Assembly: GCA_028023455.1 (NCBI GenBank)
Contig: JAQFVV010000351.1
Coordinates: 498,001-562,000 of the forward strand
Reading direction: 5' to 3'
DNA: 64,000 bases
DNA from: Epiperipatus broadwayi
Lineage: Eukaryota > Onychophora > Udeonychophora > Euonychophora > Peripatidae
Shown in pieces: positions 11,801 through 24,162 of this stretch (within the stretch, counting starts at the first letter, position 1; each line of letters starts with the position of its first letter). The notes beneath the pieces were generated by a model. That model was not told the DNA's origin. It ran no database searches and saw only the letters and a list, made by a program, of their open reading frames with translations. The translations under genes and the position numbers were made by a program.

Positions 11801-14800
11801 ACAAATAAAAAAAATTCACTTTTATGACTGTTACTGTTTTCTTGTCCTTTGGAAGTAAAAATCATTTTGCTGTAGGCACAATAATAAACATATCAACTTG
11901 CAATGAACTGTTAATAAATGGTATGTGAAATTTAAAAGTTTCCATTTAATAAAAATGAAATACAAAATATACCTGTAAAAAGAATATTATATTTAAATGA
12001 ATTTAAATAAATTTTCTGCATTTAATCATTTTGTAGTGCCTGCAAAATGTTTTAAAAATCTGCAAATTATTTCTTTCCTCCAAGCATTGCTATGGAGATC
12101 ACTATGGTCGCAAATATGATAAATGAAATAAGTATTTTTTTCTTGAAAATATTTCAAAATGTTGAAAAAATATTATTCATAATATTATAAAATATTCACA
12201 TTAGGTATTACAAATTTAGAATAATTTGCATAATAGATTAAGTTGGAAACCTGAATTCAAATCCTTGTGAACTATTTATTTTAAATTAATAAACATATGA
12301 CATAATTTATATTCATGGTTATTTTTTTGAATGGCCATAAAATTATTCTATACTTCTTAGCATGATTAATTGAAATTTTACTAAGGATATAGGTTTTGAT
12401 ATTATAGTTGTATTTCATTTTATAATGGATATGTTTGCTGTACACAAGATGTTGCCAACATTTCTCTTTATTTTCCAATTTAATGGAGAATGATTCAATA
12501 AGATATATTTAATGGTAAGAGGGTTGAATTTATTTGAATTGATTTTGCATAACATGTTTTATTCATATGCATATTATTTTCATATTGTATATGCTATAAT
12601 ATAAAATAGTGTGAATTATTCTCAGAATAATACTTTGCATATTTTAAAATAGTATGTGTTTTTTTATATATGAATTATATATTTATGAAGATATATTGCT
12701 ATGCTATAAGCTGAAGAAGTAGATGTATATTTCTATGATTTATTTCATGCATATTTATAATCTAAAGTTAATGGAGCCATATTTGGCATTAGTTATTATT
12801 ATTTATCTTTTACATTTGTTAGCTGTAATACTTTTATTAGAGATAGTAGCATTATTCTATCTCTATTTTATAAGTGCTTATATGTGCTAGTATATTTAAA
12901 GATGGTTGTTTTAGTCTCCTTCATTATTTTTCTAGCTTTTAAATGCTCATGCATATATTATGGAGATTATAACTTAGGCTCTCTTTATTTTAAGGCAATT
13001 CCTATTTAATGTTTTGTTCCTGATGCACATTCTCCTTATTTTTCCTGATTAGTGACAAATAAATCCTAGATTCTTTATTAGCTCTCAAAAGTAAATGTGT
13101 TTTATGAGCTATGTCCTCATATTCTTTTACTTTGCTTTATTTAGTTATTGGAAGATGGATTTTGTTTTTAGTATGTATTATGTTTAGAAAAGCATATGTA
13201 ATATTTTATTATGTCTTTAACTGGCACTTTAATGGTTTAATCAAGGTATTAAGGAATTCTATCATACCTCTATAGCATTCTTGGTTAACTAAAATGTGAA
13301 TAATTCATTGTAAATGTGTAAGGCCTACAATTCAGCCTTGCTGATAATGAAAAAAAAATACACTAAATAATTTCGAATTTTTAAAGTGTATTTAGGCACA
13401 AATAAATAATATATATCTGTCTTATCACTCCTTCTTCACTGGATTGGCAATTCAGTATTACTATTGAAAATATTAAATATTCATAAAAGGGACACTACTT
13501 TTATGAAGGTTATTATCATTGTATGAATATATAGATAAATGAGAACTTTTTGATAATTTAAACAATAGAAAATTTATTTAACCTGTTGGATTATTTTTAT
13601 TTAATTCAATTAAAATTTATTTTTTATAAAACATAATGAAAAATGTTCAATCCTTCTGTCATAATTTTGAGAAAGTAAAGTTGTGAAAGCCTTTGACTAT
13701 GTGGATTAAAATATATAATATTTGTAATTTTGTATTTGCTTTCTTGTAGAATAAATATTTGTTATTATTATTTAAGACATTTCTCATAGTCGTTTGTTTA
13801 CATTATTCCACTTATCAACCAGTAATCATCCCACTTATCAAACAGAAATCATTCCACATATTGAATAAAAATTTAAATCTTTATAAAATATTATAAATTA
13901 TTTTAAGTATATTTTCTAAAAGATAATATGAATATTGAAGCTAATAAAAGTCACTTTATTGCATTATTTGAGCATTAGTAGAACATCTAAGAAACGTGTA
14001 TTTTGCTTAAATATATATATAATTTGATTTATTATTTTGGATCGCTTTCACTAATTTAATTTATTTGCTTCAAACCACTGTATGTTTATTTTAAATCATT
14101 TTCATATTTGAAGATCATATTTATTATGCTATGATAGAATTTGATTTACAAGAATTTAGTTCATATTCATAAGATGTTTAAGTAGATTTATTTTAGGGTG
14201 TTTAGAATGAGTAATAAATCCATTACCCATTCTTAAAATCTGAGTGCAATTATAGATTATTCATTATCTTATTTTAAAACTAAGAAATTATATTTTATTT
14301 TATTTAAATTAGTAAAGTGTTGTTATTATAATAATTGTGATAAGATATTAGCATAGGGAAAATGTATGACATTTATTTTATTAACTAGGATTTTATTCAA
14401 CATTGAGTAAATTTGAAGAGGCTATAAGAATTTATTTTAGAATTTATGAGATCATATTACCCTGAAATACCTGGATTTAATTTAAAGAACCATATTATTT
14501 AAATTGGTTTTGATAATGAAGAGATGTTTAGAAGATATTTAGAAGATGGATAAAAAAGATTCATAGTGTATGTAGTAGATATTTATAGAAGAAATTTAAG
14601 TGAAACCTCAATGGCATATGCTCTTAATATTAAGATTCTTTTATTTGTGCTACAATGAGTTGAGATTTCTTTTCCTCTTGATATATTCATAGTATTACTT
14701 TATATTTTTATAATATTTTATTATAAATCCTTCTTCTGCATATCTTATTATTGTAGCATATGACATTTGTTTTTATAAGTCCACTGAGCTTAGTTATTAT

Positions 14801-15515
14801 ATTACAATTTTAGCTTTACATAATTGTAGTATTGGTGTTGAGAGCCTATATATTATCCATTTGTCCATGTTTTGTAGGTTACAATTTGGCTTGCCCAATA
14901 TATTAGATTGATCATTGAGAGTGTGGGAGTTGTTATGAGCTTTTGTGGCTCATCGTCTCTTATCTCTTTGTCTCATTTTTAGATTGCAATATATATAGTT
15001 TAAATTAGGCAGATCTCTTCTTCTATGAAATTATAAAAGCAAAAATAGTTGAATTTAATGTTCAAAAATTTAATTTTTCTTGTGAAATCTCAGTACAATG
15101 TTTTTATAATTCTTAATGGACCAATAACTTGCTTAATTTTTTATTTGCTTTTATAATTTACAAAATGTTTATTATTTTGACTTATTTATTTTTTATATCA
15201 TATAATGATTTATTAATAAAATTAACTTCAAATCTCATTTTTTAGAAAAAATCTCATAAATCTCATTAATATTCTTTTTAGTTTTCTCAATAAACTAATA
15301 AAATTTTAAATTCTGAATTAATAATAGAACATATTAATGATTAGTTGATAAAATTTTATTTGAAAATTTGATTGTTTTATAATAAATAAATTTATTGATA
15401 TTTATTTTCAATATTTTCAGATTAATTGAGAATTTAAATTGTAGAACATCTGTAGATTACTTATATATATTAAATATTAAATACTGCCTAATTATATAGT
15501 AGTAATTATAAATAG
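8880..15515. other. 6.6 kb of AT-rich DNA without recognised genes
   Basis: I see only AT-rich sequence, short TA runs (for example 10223-10247) and chance reading frames on both strands. Two short copies of ACTCATCTACCTTC lie at about 9029 and 9094. Nothing resembles a known protein or RNA. Confidence 0.55.
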
Positions 15516-15520
15516 AACGG

Positions 15521-16220
15521 AAATTCATATAACAACATTGCAATACTAACCAAAACAATATTTTACTAAAATTCATCCACAAACACTGTTTTATTTATTA
15601 ACAAATGGACCTTGTCAAGTAAAAAGCAATTAAACAAATATATATATACAAAACAAAATAGTCTTCCCATCATTCACTTCAGAAACCAACTTCCTTTAAC
15701 TTCAAAGAATGTTTACAGAGATTGATGACCTTAGATTCAACAAATTTTATCATCAAAGTTTATTTTACTCTTCTTTTCAATTCACTTTTTTTTTTTTTTT
15801 ATAAAAGATAACCTCTGCATTGTCAAATAATATTATATGGCCTGTATTTAGTTCATGAATATACAAAACTGAGTTATAATATCTATTTTTAACTGTACTA
15901 TTATGAACTGAATACAGGTCATAAAATAATATTTGACAATGCAGAGATTATCTTTTATGAAATAAGTTAATTGGAAAGAAAATTTGATGATAACATTTTT
16001 TGAATCTGAGGCCATCAATCTCATGAAGACATCCTTTGATGTTAAAGGAGGTTGATTTTTGAAGTGAGTGGTGTAAAGGCTATTTAGTTTGTGTATATAT
16101 GTTGTATGTTTAATTGAGCTTCAGTAGACAAGAACTAATTCTTAAGGATGAAATAATGGTTGTGGAAGAAATTTAGTAAAATATTATTTTGACTAGTATT
16201 GTAATGTTATGTGGATTTTT
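15521..16220. mobile_element. Long foldback of two opposed Penelope-like 3' fragments
   Basis: The left arm (15521 to about 15865) and right arm (about 15905 to 16220) are inverted copies. Outer ends pair as ATCCACATAACATTACAATAC-like sequence; inner ends pair around GAACTGAATACAGGTCAT. The spacer is about 40 bp. Each arm, read toward its outer end, encodes a remnant of the same C-terminal protein: HELNTGHIILFDNAE on the minus strand from the left arm, and ELNTGHKIIFDNAEIIF on the plus strand from the right arm. This is the H--TGH-I-FDN-EII block of the GIY-YIG endonuclease of Penelope-like elements. Both copies have stops. The same family recurs at 59.4-59.7 kb as a single copy. Confidence 0.75.
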
Positions 16221-16682
16221 GTTTTGGTGCAAAAATTATAAATAGGTCTGAAAAACAACTGTAGTTTTAATCTTGAATTAGAGAAGACAGCAGTTTAGCC
16301 TCAATTTAGGAGGGGACAAAATGTAAATAAAAAAATAGAGTGGTTTTTACCAAGCAAGGAAAAAAAAAACTATAAGGAAAGTTTATGTCCTACAGAGTAG
16401 ATGTTGCAATTTTAACCTTAATAGGAAACTAAAACTATTTGCTAAAATATTTTCCTACAGAAAATATTCTGACTGTTCAAAAAAGTATTTTTAGTACTCA
16501 TCCAATTCAACAATTATGACAAATTCTCTACCAAAATACTATTTGCTTTTAGTAGCTAAACAACTGAATCTCTGAGTAAAACATTCTGGAACCTTGTAGT
16601 TTTATTCAGATATAAACTTTAATTGTGCATTGGATAAACTTTTCCAGATGACAAGAAGAAAACAATGCAATGTGACTACATA

Positions 16683-17400
16683 TTAAGGGAAGTTCAAAAA
16701 TAAACTAGAAATTTATAATAAAAATTGTATATTTATTTTTAGGTGTGTATTACAAATTGAATCCCTGTCAATTTAATGAAATGCACTGGTCAAAATATGT
16801 TTGTTACTTTTCAGAGTAGTCCAGAAACTCTTGCAAAGTAATGTCTTTTAATATCTGTGACATTTATTTTCAGTATTTCAAGTCTTCAAAAATACAAAAT
16901 TGAACCCTTTTTTCATTCAAAAGAATAAAAAGAAGTTGCACAATGCTAATTCAGGCAATGTGGGTTAAGGACAAGTTAGGTCATTCTGAATTTAATTAAA
17001 ATTTGTATCACATTCTATGTTTGTTCACTGGCACATTGCCATTATAAAATTTGCATTCCCCAATTAATCCAAAAATGGGATGTTCTTTGTTTTATTGCAC
17101 CACACAAACTCTTCAGAACTTGTAGGTTTTAAATGTCTTTTCATTACAAAAAAATTCTGAGTGAACAAATGGGATTTTCATCCAAAAATATCAGCAATGT
17201 GTTGTTATTCGATCTCCCTTGCACATTTTTTGAGGATGTGATGAATTTGACACTTCAATTAAATCACTTGTAATCTTGTGTTGTTCTCAGATCAGCTTGC
17301 TTGTAAGCTATTTCATATGAATAACTGTTTGAACTGCCATTTTTCCTAAGAGAAAACAGAATTTCATGTTGTTTCAACTTTTCACCCATTGCAAAAAATT
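16683..17400 (-). pseudogene. Mariner-type transposase relic
   Basis: On the minus strand the upper end (about 17340-17366) reads KFCFLLGK, the IKFC-LLGK opening helix of mariner transposases. The lower end (about 16800-16855) reads LKDITLQEFLDYSEK, followed by FDQCISLN, which matches the mariner C-terminus ALK-ITLQEFQDCFEKWK-R-D-CI-S-GEYFEGD. The middle is heavily deleted and full of stops; the catalytic triad cannot be traced. About 60-110 bp beyond the coding end comes sequence like a mariner end (AACTTCCCTTAAT near 16685), the probable terminal inverted repeat. The other end is probably lost at the LINE boundary near 17.5 kb. Confidence 0.7.
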
Positions 17401-17559
17401 GACAAGCAATACACACTTAACAAAAAATTTACTATGCCATAACATCATTCCCTTTGATGACCAAAGATGTCAGACTGATGCAATGCAATATAAGTTTTCC
17501 TTTATCAAAGTAAGAAATCTCTTAGTCATTATGTCCAGAAAAACCTTTTAGCCATCTTA

Positions 17560-18300
17560 ATTTCCCTTTCCACTCACCGCTCTATGTTTTTCCCAAGTTC
17601 TTCTCTATCATGCCCCATCCCCTTTCACCAAAATCATCTTAGTCCCTCTTTTTCCAAACCCAGCATAAAAAGCAAGAATTATTTATACTCCCACAATTTC
17701 AATATTTCCATCCTTTCTGCTTGTAAGCATTTTCATTCAACTAGCAGATGCCTAATATTTTCTATGCCTTCTTTACATAACTTCCAAACAAAATTATGTG
17801 TATATTTCCTTGTCTCTAAAGATCTTATTTGAGCCTTAAACAGTAAAACACTTTCCTTGCTATTATCATCAACTAACTCATACTCAATATTCTGCTTACT
17901 TCTATATATATTTAAACTCTTTTTATTTTCTATACTAGTTCTCCAACTCCCTACTTATTATTAATGCATATATTCTTCTATCCCATTCTTTGCTACTATA
18001 ACAATCAACATTTCTCCTAACACAATCATTACACTTTTTGTTTAAGTAGACTTTATCCAAATCTTCTGCATACCACACAATCTTTTCACCCATCTTGTTT
18101 CCTACCCTTTATTCATAACACAATTAAATACTATTTTAGCTATTTTTTTTTATTATCCATAAAATGCAATCTACCAAAAATTTTCATTTTGCTTTTTGCA
18201 TCACTCATATAAAAATTTGACTATTCCATTTCTTGAATTGTTTCCTTTGCTGGTCACACATCTGTATCTAATGCATGTCTTTCTATTTCTATTTGTACTT
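17560..18300 (-). pseudogene. C-terminal region of CR1-like LINE
   Basis: Nucleotide-level similarity to 43360-44270 runs through this stretch. Shared blocks include CATAAACTGCAA/CATAAAATGCAA, GCATGTCTTTCTA, TATATATTTAAACTCTT and AGATGCCTAATATTTTCTAT. In the 43-kb copy this region is open and encodes the CK-CKEG...RHLLIEC zinc knuckle; here it is shifted and stopped. The frames seen on the plus strand (17584-17832) are antisense shadows of it. Confidence 0.7.
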
Positions 18301-18699
18301 CTTCTAAGTAATCTCACATCCTTTACTAACACATTGTATATCATTACCATAAGTTAATTCTGCTACTGCCACTCTCTTCCATACAATTCTTGCTACATTA
18401 TATTTATTATATAAAAACACTGTTAATTAATTTAACAGTGTCTTTCTTTTTTTGCTTCATTTGTCAATTTTTTCTCCCATTCATTCAAGAAATTTCTTTG
18501 TTTACTTAAGATGATTGCCAATTCCCAAATAGTTATCCTATTCACCACATTTCACTTTATATCCCCCAATAAAAATTCTTTCTCTTCTCTCTCCTCAGCA
18601 TTTATTATCATTACTTTTGGTTTCTTTTAAAACTAAATTTAATCCCCCATCTCTTTATCCACTTTTACACATGTTTTCAGCATAACTTTTATATCTCCC

Positions 18700-19456
18700 T
18701 ACTTTCTGTGCACAAGAAGATATCAGCAAATAAAAGACCTAAAAATATACGCACTCCCTTGCCATCTATTAGTGGTATCCCTAATGCTCTTTCTAGTCTT
18801 TCTATTACTCTCTCCATTTCTCTCATATAAAACAAAAACAAATAAATAACATAGGCCATCCTTGCCTTAGTCCCTCCCCATTTTTGATTCTAACTGATTC
18901 TATATTTCCTAATTGATATGTAAAGTAATTATTTTTATACAGTCTCTTAATAAGATCCACTAGATCTCCATTTATTTATTCCCAAATTTATTAAACTTAC
19001 CCATAATCTATTTCTATCTATTCTATAATATGCCTTCTCTACACCTATAAAGACCATATATAATTGTCTATCAGCATTTCTTCTCATATGTATAAGTTGT
19101 GTCACTACAAATAAACTATCTTCTATCTGCCTATCTGTTCTAAAACCTCCTTGCATTTTCCCACTATATTATTTTCTTCCATCCATTTTGCCACTCTTCC
19201 ACCCACCATATATGCAAAAATTTTATGTAACACTGATATTACCACTATTAATCCATAATTGTTTAATTTTCTATGGTTCTTACCCTTTCCTTTAAATATT
19301 AGCCTTACTCTTGTATTATTACAGCTATCTGGAAATTCTGACTTCTGTGCCATCTTATTAAAACATGGTAATAGATTTAATTTTGCCATATTTCCCAAAT
19401 TTATCACCATCCTGGCTACCCACCTATCTAAACTTCTTGCCTTTCCACTTTTCAAT
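18700..19456 (-). pseudogene. Reverse transcriptase of CR1-like LINE, catalytic Asp lost
   Basis: The longest open piece (19123-19455) contains RLIFKGKGKNHRKLNNYG and ISVLHKIFAYMVGGRVAKWM, the classic fingers region P-----IYKGKG---D--NYR-IS-L---K of LINE RTs. An overlapping frame (18947-19156) has GGFRTDRQIEDSLFVVTQLI and FIGVEKAYYRIDRNRLW, the motif A region where FLDIEKAYD-V is expected: here F-GVEKAYY, so the motif A aspartate is altered too. At about 18710-18741 the reading LLFADIFLCTES replaces LLFADDI-LCTES: one aspartate of FADD is missing through an apparent in-frame 3-base loss. The enzyme cannot be active. Confidence 0.82.
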
Positions 19457-20112
19457 TTTTTTCTGCTTCATTTTCTATAAAACTAATATTTCCAATGTTA
19501 TTTTCTTTTATGTTTGTTATCACTCTGTCCTTCACATCTAATATCTTTTCTATATCCATAACATACTTAAGATTGTTTCTAATTCTTCTCTAGAGCTAGC
19601 ATCATTTAGTAATACTATGATTCTCCCCCCTAACTTTCTTCTTTTAAATATTTCCCAATTTTTTTACTCCTATCTCTTCCGGTTTTATTAATATTCTCCA
19701 ATAATTTACTATTTAATTTTATTCTGTCACTATAATTATCTATTTTAATCCAACTTTTTTAAAATAGTTTTTCCATTTAATATTAATACTTTTTTCACTT
19801 TCCTTGTTTTTAATAGCACATTTATATTCTCTCTATGCTTTTTTCCTCTCTTTTATATTTTTGTTAATTCTCATTTTTCTATTACTTTTACTGTTTTGAA
19901 TATTCTTATTTAAAATCCTATTTGCCATTTTGTCTACTTCACTATAACAGTCCTTATATTCATCCCCAACAAACTGTTCCACAATTTCTTCTACTTTTAT
20001 TTTATATTCTTCTAGCTTATTATTATCATTTATTATTCATCCACATTTTTCATTATCCTTTCTACTTCTATTATTACTTTCCATCATATTACTAATCATT
20101 TCTATTATAAAG

Positions 20113-20460
20113 AAATTATGATCACTATTACATACTCTTTCTTCATTATCAAACACTTTAATTTTTGATATTTTATTCATTCCCTTTTTTTCTACTAATA
20201 TCTAACCTATTGTGTGATATATATTATTGATAGACCATGTGCATTTCCCCTCATAAATATTTGATAAATTTTCATTACTCAAATTCACTCTCTGCCAAAA
20301 TTTTTTTTAAAGTTGTCCATTCTTGTTATCCAAGTCATCAATTTCTTTAATATGCCCATTCATATTCCACACAACCATTATTTTCTTCCAAATTTTTTAA
20401 AACTCTGTATATATTTAACAAGGCATTCATATATGCTACCATTCTTGTCCATTATAGTTT
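20113..20460 (-). pseudogene. APE-type endonuclease domain of CR1-like LINE
   Basis: Minus-strand reading from about 20380 gives VVWNMNGHIKEIDDLDNKNG, the counterpart of the GDFN-H------D--G block. Then GKCTWSINN, a degenerate IDYILVEKKG (I-D-Y reads as IG-stop-ILVEKKG), and finally CNSDHNFFIIEM with the catalytic SDHN at about 20116-20127 retained. Stops separate the blocks. The domain would have nicked genomic DNA for target-primed reverse transcription. It follows the esterase and precedes the RT, as expected. Confidence 0.7.
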
Positions 20461-20926
20461 GATTATTTTTAGTGGCCATATACTCTATAGCCACTATCTT
20501 TTCTTGGTTTCATAACCTTATCTCAAACAACAAATATTTTTGACACTTTAAAATATTTATATATATTTTTTGACATAACTCCTATATCATCACCCCTTTT
20601 TATTTTATTTTTTTATTTATAACCTGCCATACCAAATCTTCCAGTGTATGTTTTTTTTTCTTAGATGTGTTTCCACTACTGCTAATAGTTCAAAGCCTTT
20701 TTAAACTGCTTTCTTTAATTCCAGCCACTTTTTTTTATCTTCTACCAACTTGTATATTCAAATATTCAATTTTAACAATTTCTTTATTTCTTATTACCTT
20801 TTTATTAATTGACTCTTCTCTATTACATTTATAATTAGCTAGTTTGTCATTAATATTACAGGTCCCTTCTCTCTCCACATCTACATTTATATCTGAATTG
20901 GCTACCCTTTGTTTACTTTTTACATC

Positions 20927-21531
20927 TCATCCATTGTTAATCTTCTTTTTGATAATACTGTAATTTAAAACCCTACCCTCCCTTTTATAAGTTTCCCAAA
21001 CACATTCACCAGCATAAATCAAATCCCCTAATGCTTCTAAATAAATTTGAAACACATTCACCAGCATAACATTATTTCTATCACATAATTTTTTCAATCT
21101 CTCAATTATAGAACATACCTTATCTAACATATACATATTGTTGAATCTTGGTATTAATCTAATTACTCCTACTCTGTTTTTAACCTTATTCAAATTATTA
21201 ATCAATTCTTTGTATTCATACGTTACTCTTATCAATGGCTCTGACAAATTATTTGTCTCTACCATAACATAAACATCTCTACTCCCCTATTCTTTACTTT
21301 AGCTGCAACATCCCTAATTCTAGCTTCAGGCAAAAATATCATTGCATACCTATTTCTATTTTTGATTACAATTACATCTCCACATCCTCTAATTAGTGAG
21401 TTCTCTACCAAGACTGTTTCACAGTTTACTTTTTCTACTTCATCCATAACATTCTTTTCCACCTTCTGGACTTCCTTACAAATCGAATAGATATTAAACA
21501 AAGCTGATATTTTTATTCTGTTTTGAAACAT
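20927..21531 (-). pseudogene. SGNH-type esterase domain of CR1-like LINE
   Basis: Two overlapping frames joined by a frameshift near 21262. The first has VENSLIRGCGD, the counterpart of block I GDSL-IRG, keeping the serine but with GD changed to EN. It goes on to FLPEARIRDVAAKV, which matches PGARI-D. The second begins VETNNLSE, the block for H-GTNN, with glycine changed to glutamate and the histidine position altered. Then come NRVGVIRLIPRF (the ILPR block) and LKKLCDRNNVMLVNVF. The D--H pair of the catalytic end is degraded to AGECVWET. In related LINEs this domain is an esterase-like module of the first protein, with proposed membrane or RNA roles. Here it is non-functional. Confidence 0.72.
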
Positions 21532-21539
21532 TAGTTACA

Positions 21540-24110
21540 GAAAATATATTATTGCCTGTTTAAAATGCTATGTATATATGAAAAATGTACAGATATTTTT
21601 TTATTATTATAAAAATGTATAAATTTTAATACATTTAATATATTTTAATGTCTTATAAATACTTATAAAATATTTTTTAAAAAACAAAATATGGAAAAAG
21701 CAGTAAATAAATTTAAACTCCAAAAAAGAAAGAAAAATCTATTTTAAAATATAGCAATCTAAGTTTTAAATTATTTTTCAAATGTATTAAATTGCAAAAA
21801 GCAAATTTAAATCAATTATTCTATTATTTATTACCACCTTAGTAGGTTAACATAATGAAATTGATAAATTTTCAAAAAACAATTAGATGCATAAAATCAA
21901 AAATACCCATGCTTTAAAAACTTTGTTCTCATTTTCTTTGTCGATGGAAAAAAAAATCTCTGTTTCTAATTTGATGCCAACTGAATGTCGTTAAATTTCC
22001 CAAGAGTAATAATGTAGTCCTTTGATTACTTATTTTTATTATCTCAATATTTGATTTAATAAAATATTTAAAGTTAATTTTTTTTTACTTTTATTAAAAT
22101 TTTTCATTAACAATATATTATTTTTAATATTCTTTTATGATTATATATATCAATTAATTCTAATGTCAACAGACTATTTTATTAGCTTATAATCAATTTT
22201 GTTAAATATATTAATGGCTTTCTCGTGTAAAGTGAACTATTAAGATCAAATAACTGCAGATAGTGCCATCTAAATATTATTTTCTGAGATCATTTTAAAC
22301 ATATATATAAATTAATTGCAGGACAATATAAACACATATACAAAGAGAAATTATATAGTTCTTATTATGGTTACATTTTATATTATCATCGTTATTAGTT
22401 TTAAATACTTACAAATACTCATCACTAATCTAACTAAAAAAAAAACCCGACAAAGACATGAAAATGAATAACAAAAAGCTAAAGATTATATAAATGATCC
22501 CTAAACTATAAACACAACCTAATAAGTAATAGCTCTTTAAATTATTCATCACTTGTTGATACTTTAATTCTTTACTGCTATTTTTTTCTGGAAAACTTCA
22601 ATATCATACCTTCACTGTAGATTGTCTTTACCTGCATCCACTCTGAGAAAAAAAAAGATATTGTACATTTTTAAAAAAATGTTAAGATCATCTTTAAAAT
22701 GTAAATATTAATGGGTCTACTCAGGGCCAGAAGAAGGTGGTGAGGGGTATATGGGTGTGAAAATGGTGTAGAATTAAAAAAGTATTTATTTTTGTTCTGT
22801 TACAAATATTATTTAATGCTATTTGATTCATTATTTTTTCAAAATAAGTAACTATAAACGTATCATTTTTTGAAATATGATTTATCAATTATAATTTTCT
22901 ACAGTTTATTTTTCATGTATGATATTCTCAATAATGTCTTCTTACACTAGGTTTACATGATGCATATTTCAAATCATGTTGCTATGTAATACGAACATGG
23001 AACAATCCATTTTACTATTAATATCCATGTCATTTATATACATAGTAATGGTTATTTGGTATTTGTAAAATAATAATAATAACCATAACTTCAAATTTTT
23101 TTATTGATTTATTAAAATACTATTTTAAATTTACCATATCCAACAAAAATTAAAAAAAATTCCAAGATGTCTTCTCATATTTTTATAGCATTTGAAATTC
23201 TTATAGCAATTTTGGTTTATTTTTAAAAACACACATGCAAAAAAAAAAAAAGAACAATATGCTAATAAAATGCACAATATTATATACATGTGGATAATTA
23301 GTTAAAATAGAATCAGTTAAAGCAATATTAGTACACAGCAATAATAAAGCTAAACAGTGACATAAACTTTTAATGTAATAATCAAATGTGTTGGTGTGAG
23401 TATGAATTTTTATGTTTCTCTGATATAGTTGACTATAAAGAAATACTTTTTAAAATATTTGGGTAGAATTATTTGAAATCTGAAATAAAATCTCAATTAT
23501 TGTGAAAACAATAAATAAAATAAAAATCATTTATCTTAATATCTGTAATATAAATATTTGTTTAAAATTGTGATTTATATAGATGGGATACCTGCTTTGA
23601 CATCTCCAAACATTGGACTATCTAGCTCATTTGCATACATTTTGCATACCACTTTGTTTCCTTGCCCTATTTCCTCATTCTGCATCTCGCATTACCACTA
23701 TGAATATGTGGCAAATGGCCTTGAAAGCGTTTAGCATATAATAATTTTTGGAATTTTTATAGCTTCTCATTCAAGTGTTTCATACGCTTTTTAATTTGTA
23801 TATTATATTTAATTTTAGTAAAGTGTAATATTTTATTTAAATATGCTTTAAAAATGTTATTTGCATACCTCTCAACTATGATGTTGTTGAAATAGAAAAT
23901 TTTAGATGTCATCTGTTGTTGCACTTAAACAAATGCTGGTATTGAATTTAACAAATTATTACCTAAACACCTGCATTTGGATATTTTTAAACCAGTTTAT
24001 AATTAATAGATTAACTCTTTGTAAACAATTTTATAAGAAATGGCTAAAATTACAAATTTCAATTTTTTTTAATGTGTCAAAGTGTCAACTAGGAAGCAAC
24101 CCCAGGACAA
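21540..24110. other. AT-rich, no gene seen
   Basis: No recognisable coding, RNA or repeat structure. The plus-strand frame at 23906-24214 runs across a repeat boundary and looks like chance. Confidence 0.5.
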
Positions 24111-24111
24111 C

Positions 24112-24162
24112 TGATTTTCCCTTATCTTTAAAAATGAAAAAAAAAAGTGTTTACCACATTAA
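24112..24162. repeat. 51-bp direct repeat, left copy
   Basis: Begins TGATTTTCCCTTATC, contains ATG followed by ten A, and ends ACCACATTAA. It is identical over 51 bp to 24935-24985. It ends exactly at TTAA, where the insert begins with CCC. Confidence 0.9.

Larger units (their letters stand above)
17545..21535 (-). mobile_element. CR1-like LINE with SGNH esterase, near full length, inactive
   Basis: A 4-kb minus-strand element whose parts occur in order: SGNH hydrolase (21531-20927), APE endonuclease (about 20460-20113), RT (19456-18700) and C-terminal region with a zinc knuckle (to about 17560). The 3' boundary is taken from the second copy at 43.3 kb, which stops being similar at the same place (CCATCTTAATTT-like end). 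A nearby esterase domain is known from CR1- and L2-group LINEs, hence the assignment; the clade is inferred. Frames are interrupted many times and a catalytic aspartate is lost, so it is dead. Confidence 0.8.

Noticed and set aside
17366-17832. Two plus-strand open frames (17366-17551 and 17584-17832)
   Set aside because: They are antisense to the mariner relic and the LINE C-terminus and have no family resemblance.
19259-19480. Plus-strand open frame opposite the CR1-like RT
   Set aside because: It is antisense to clear RT motifs (GKGK...NYG), so a shadow frame.
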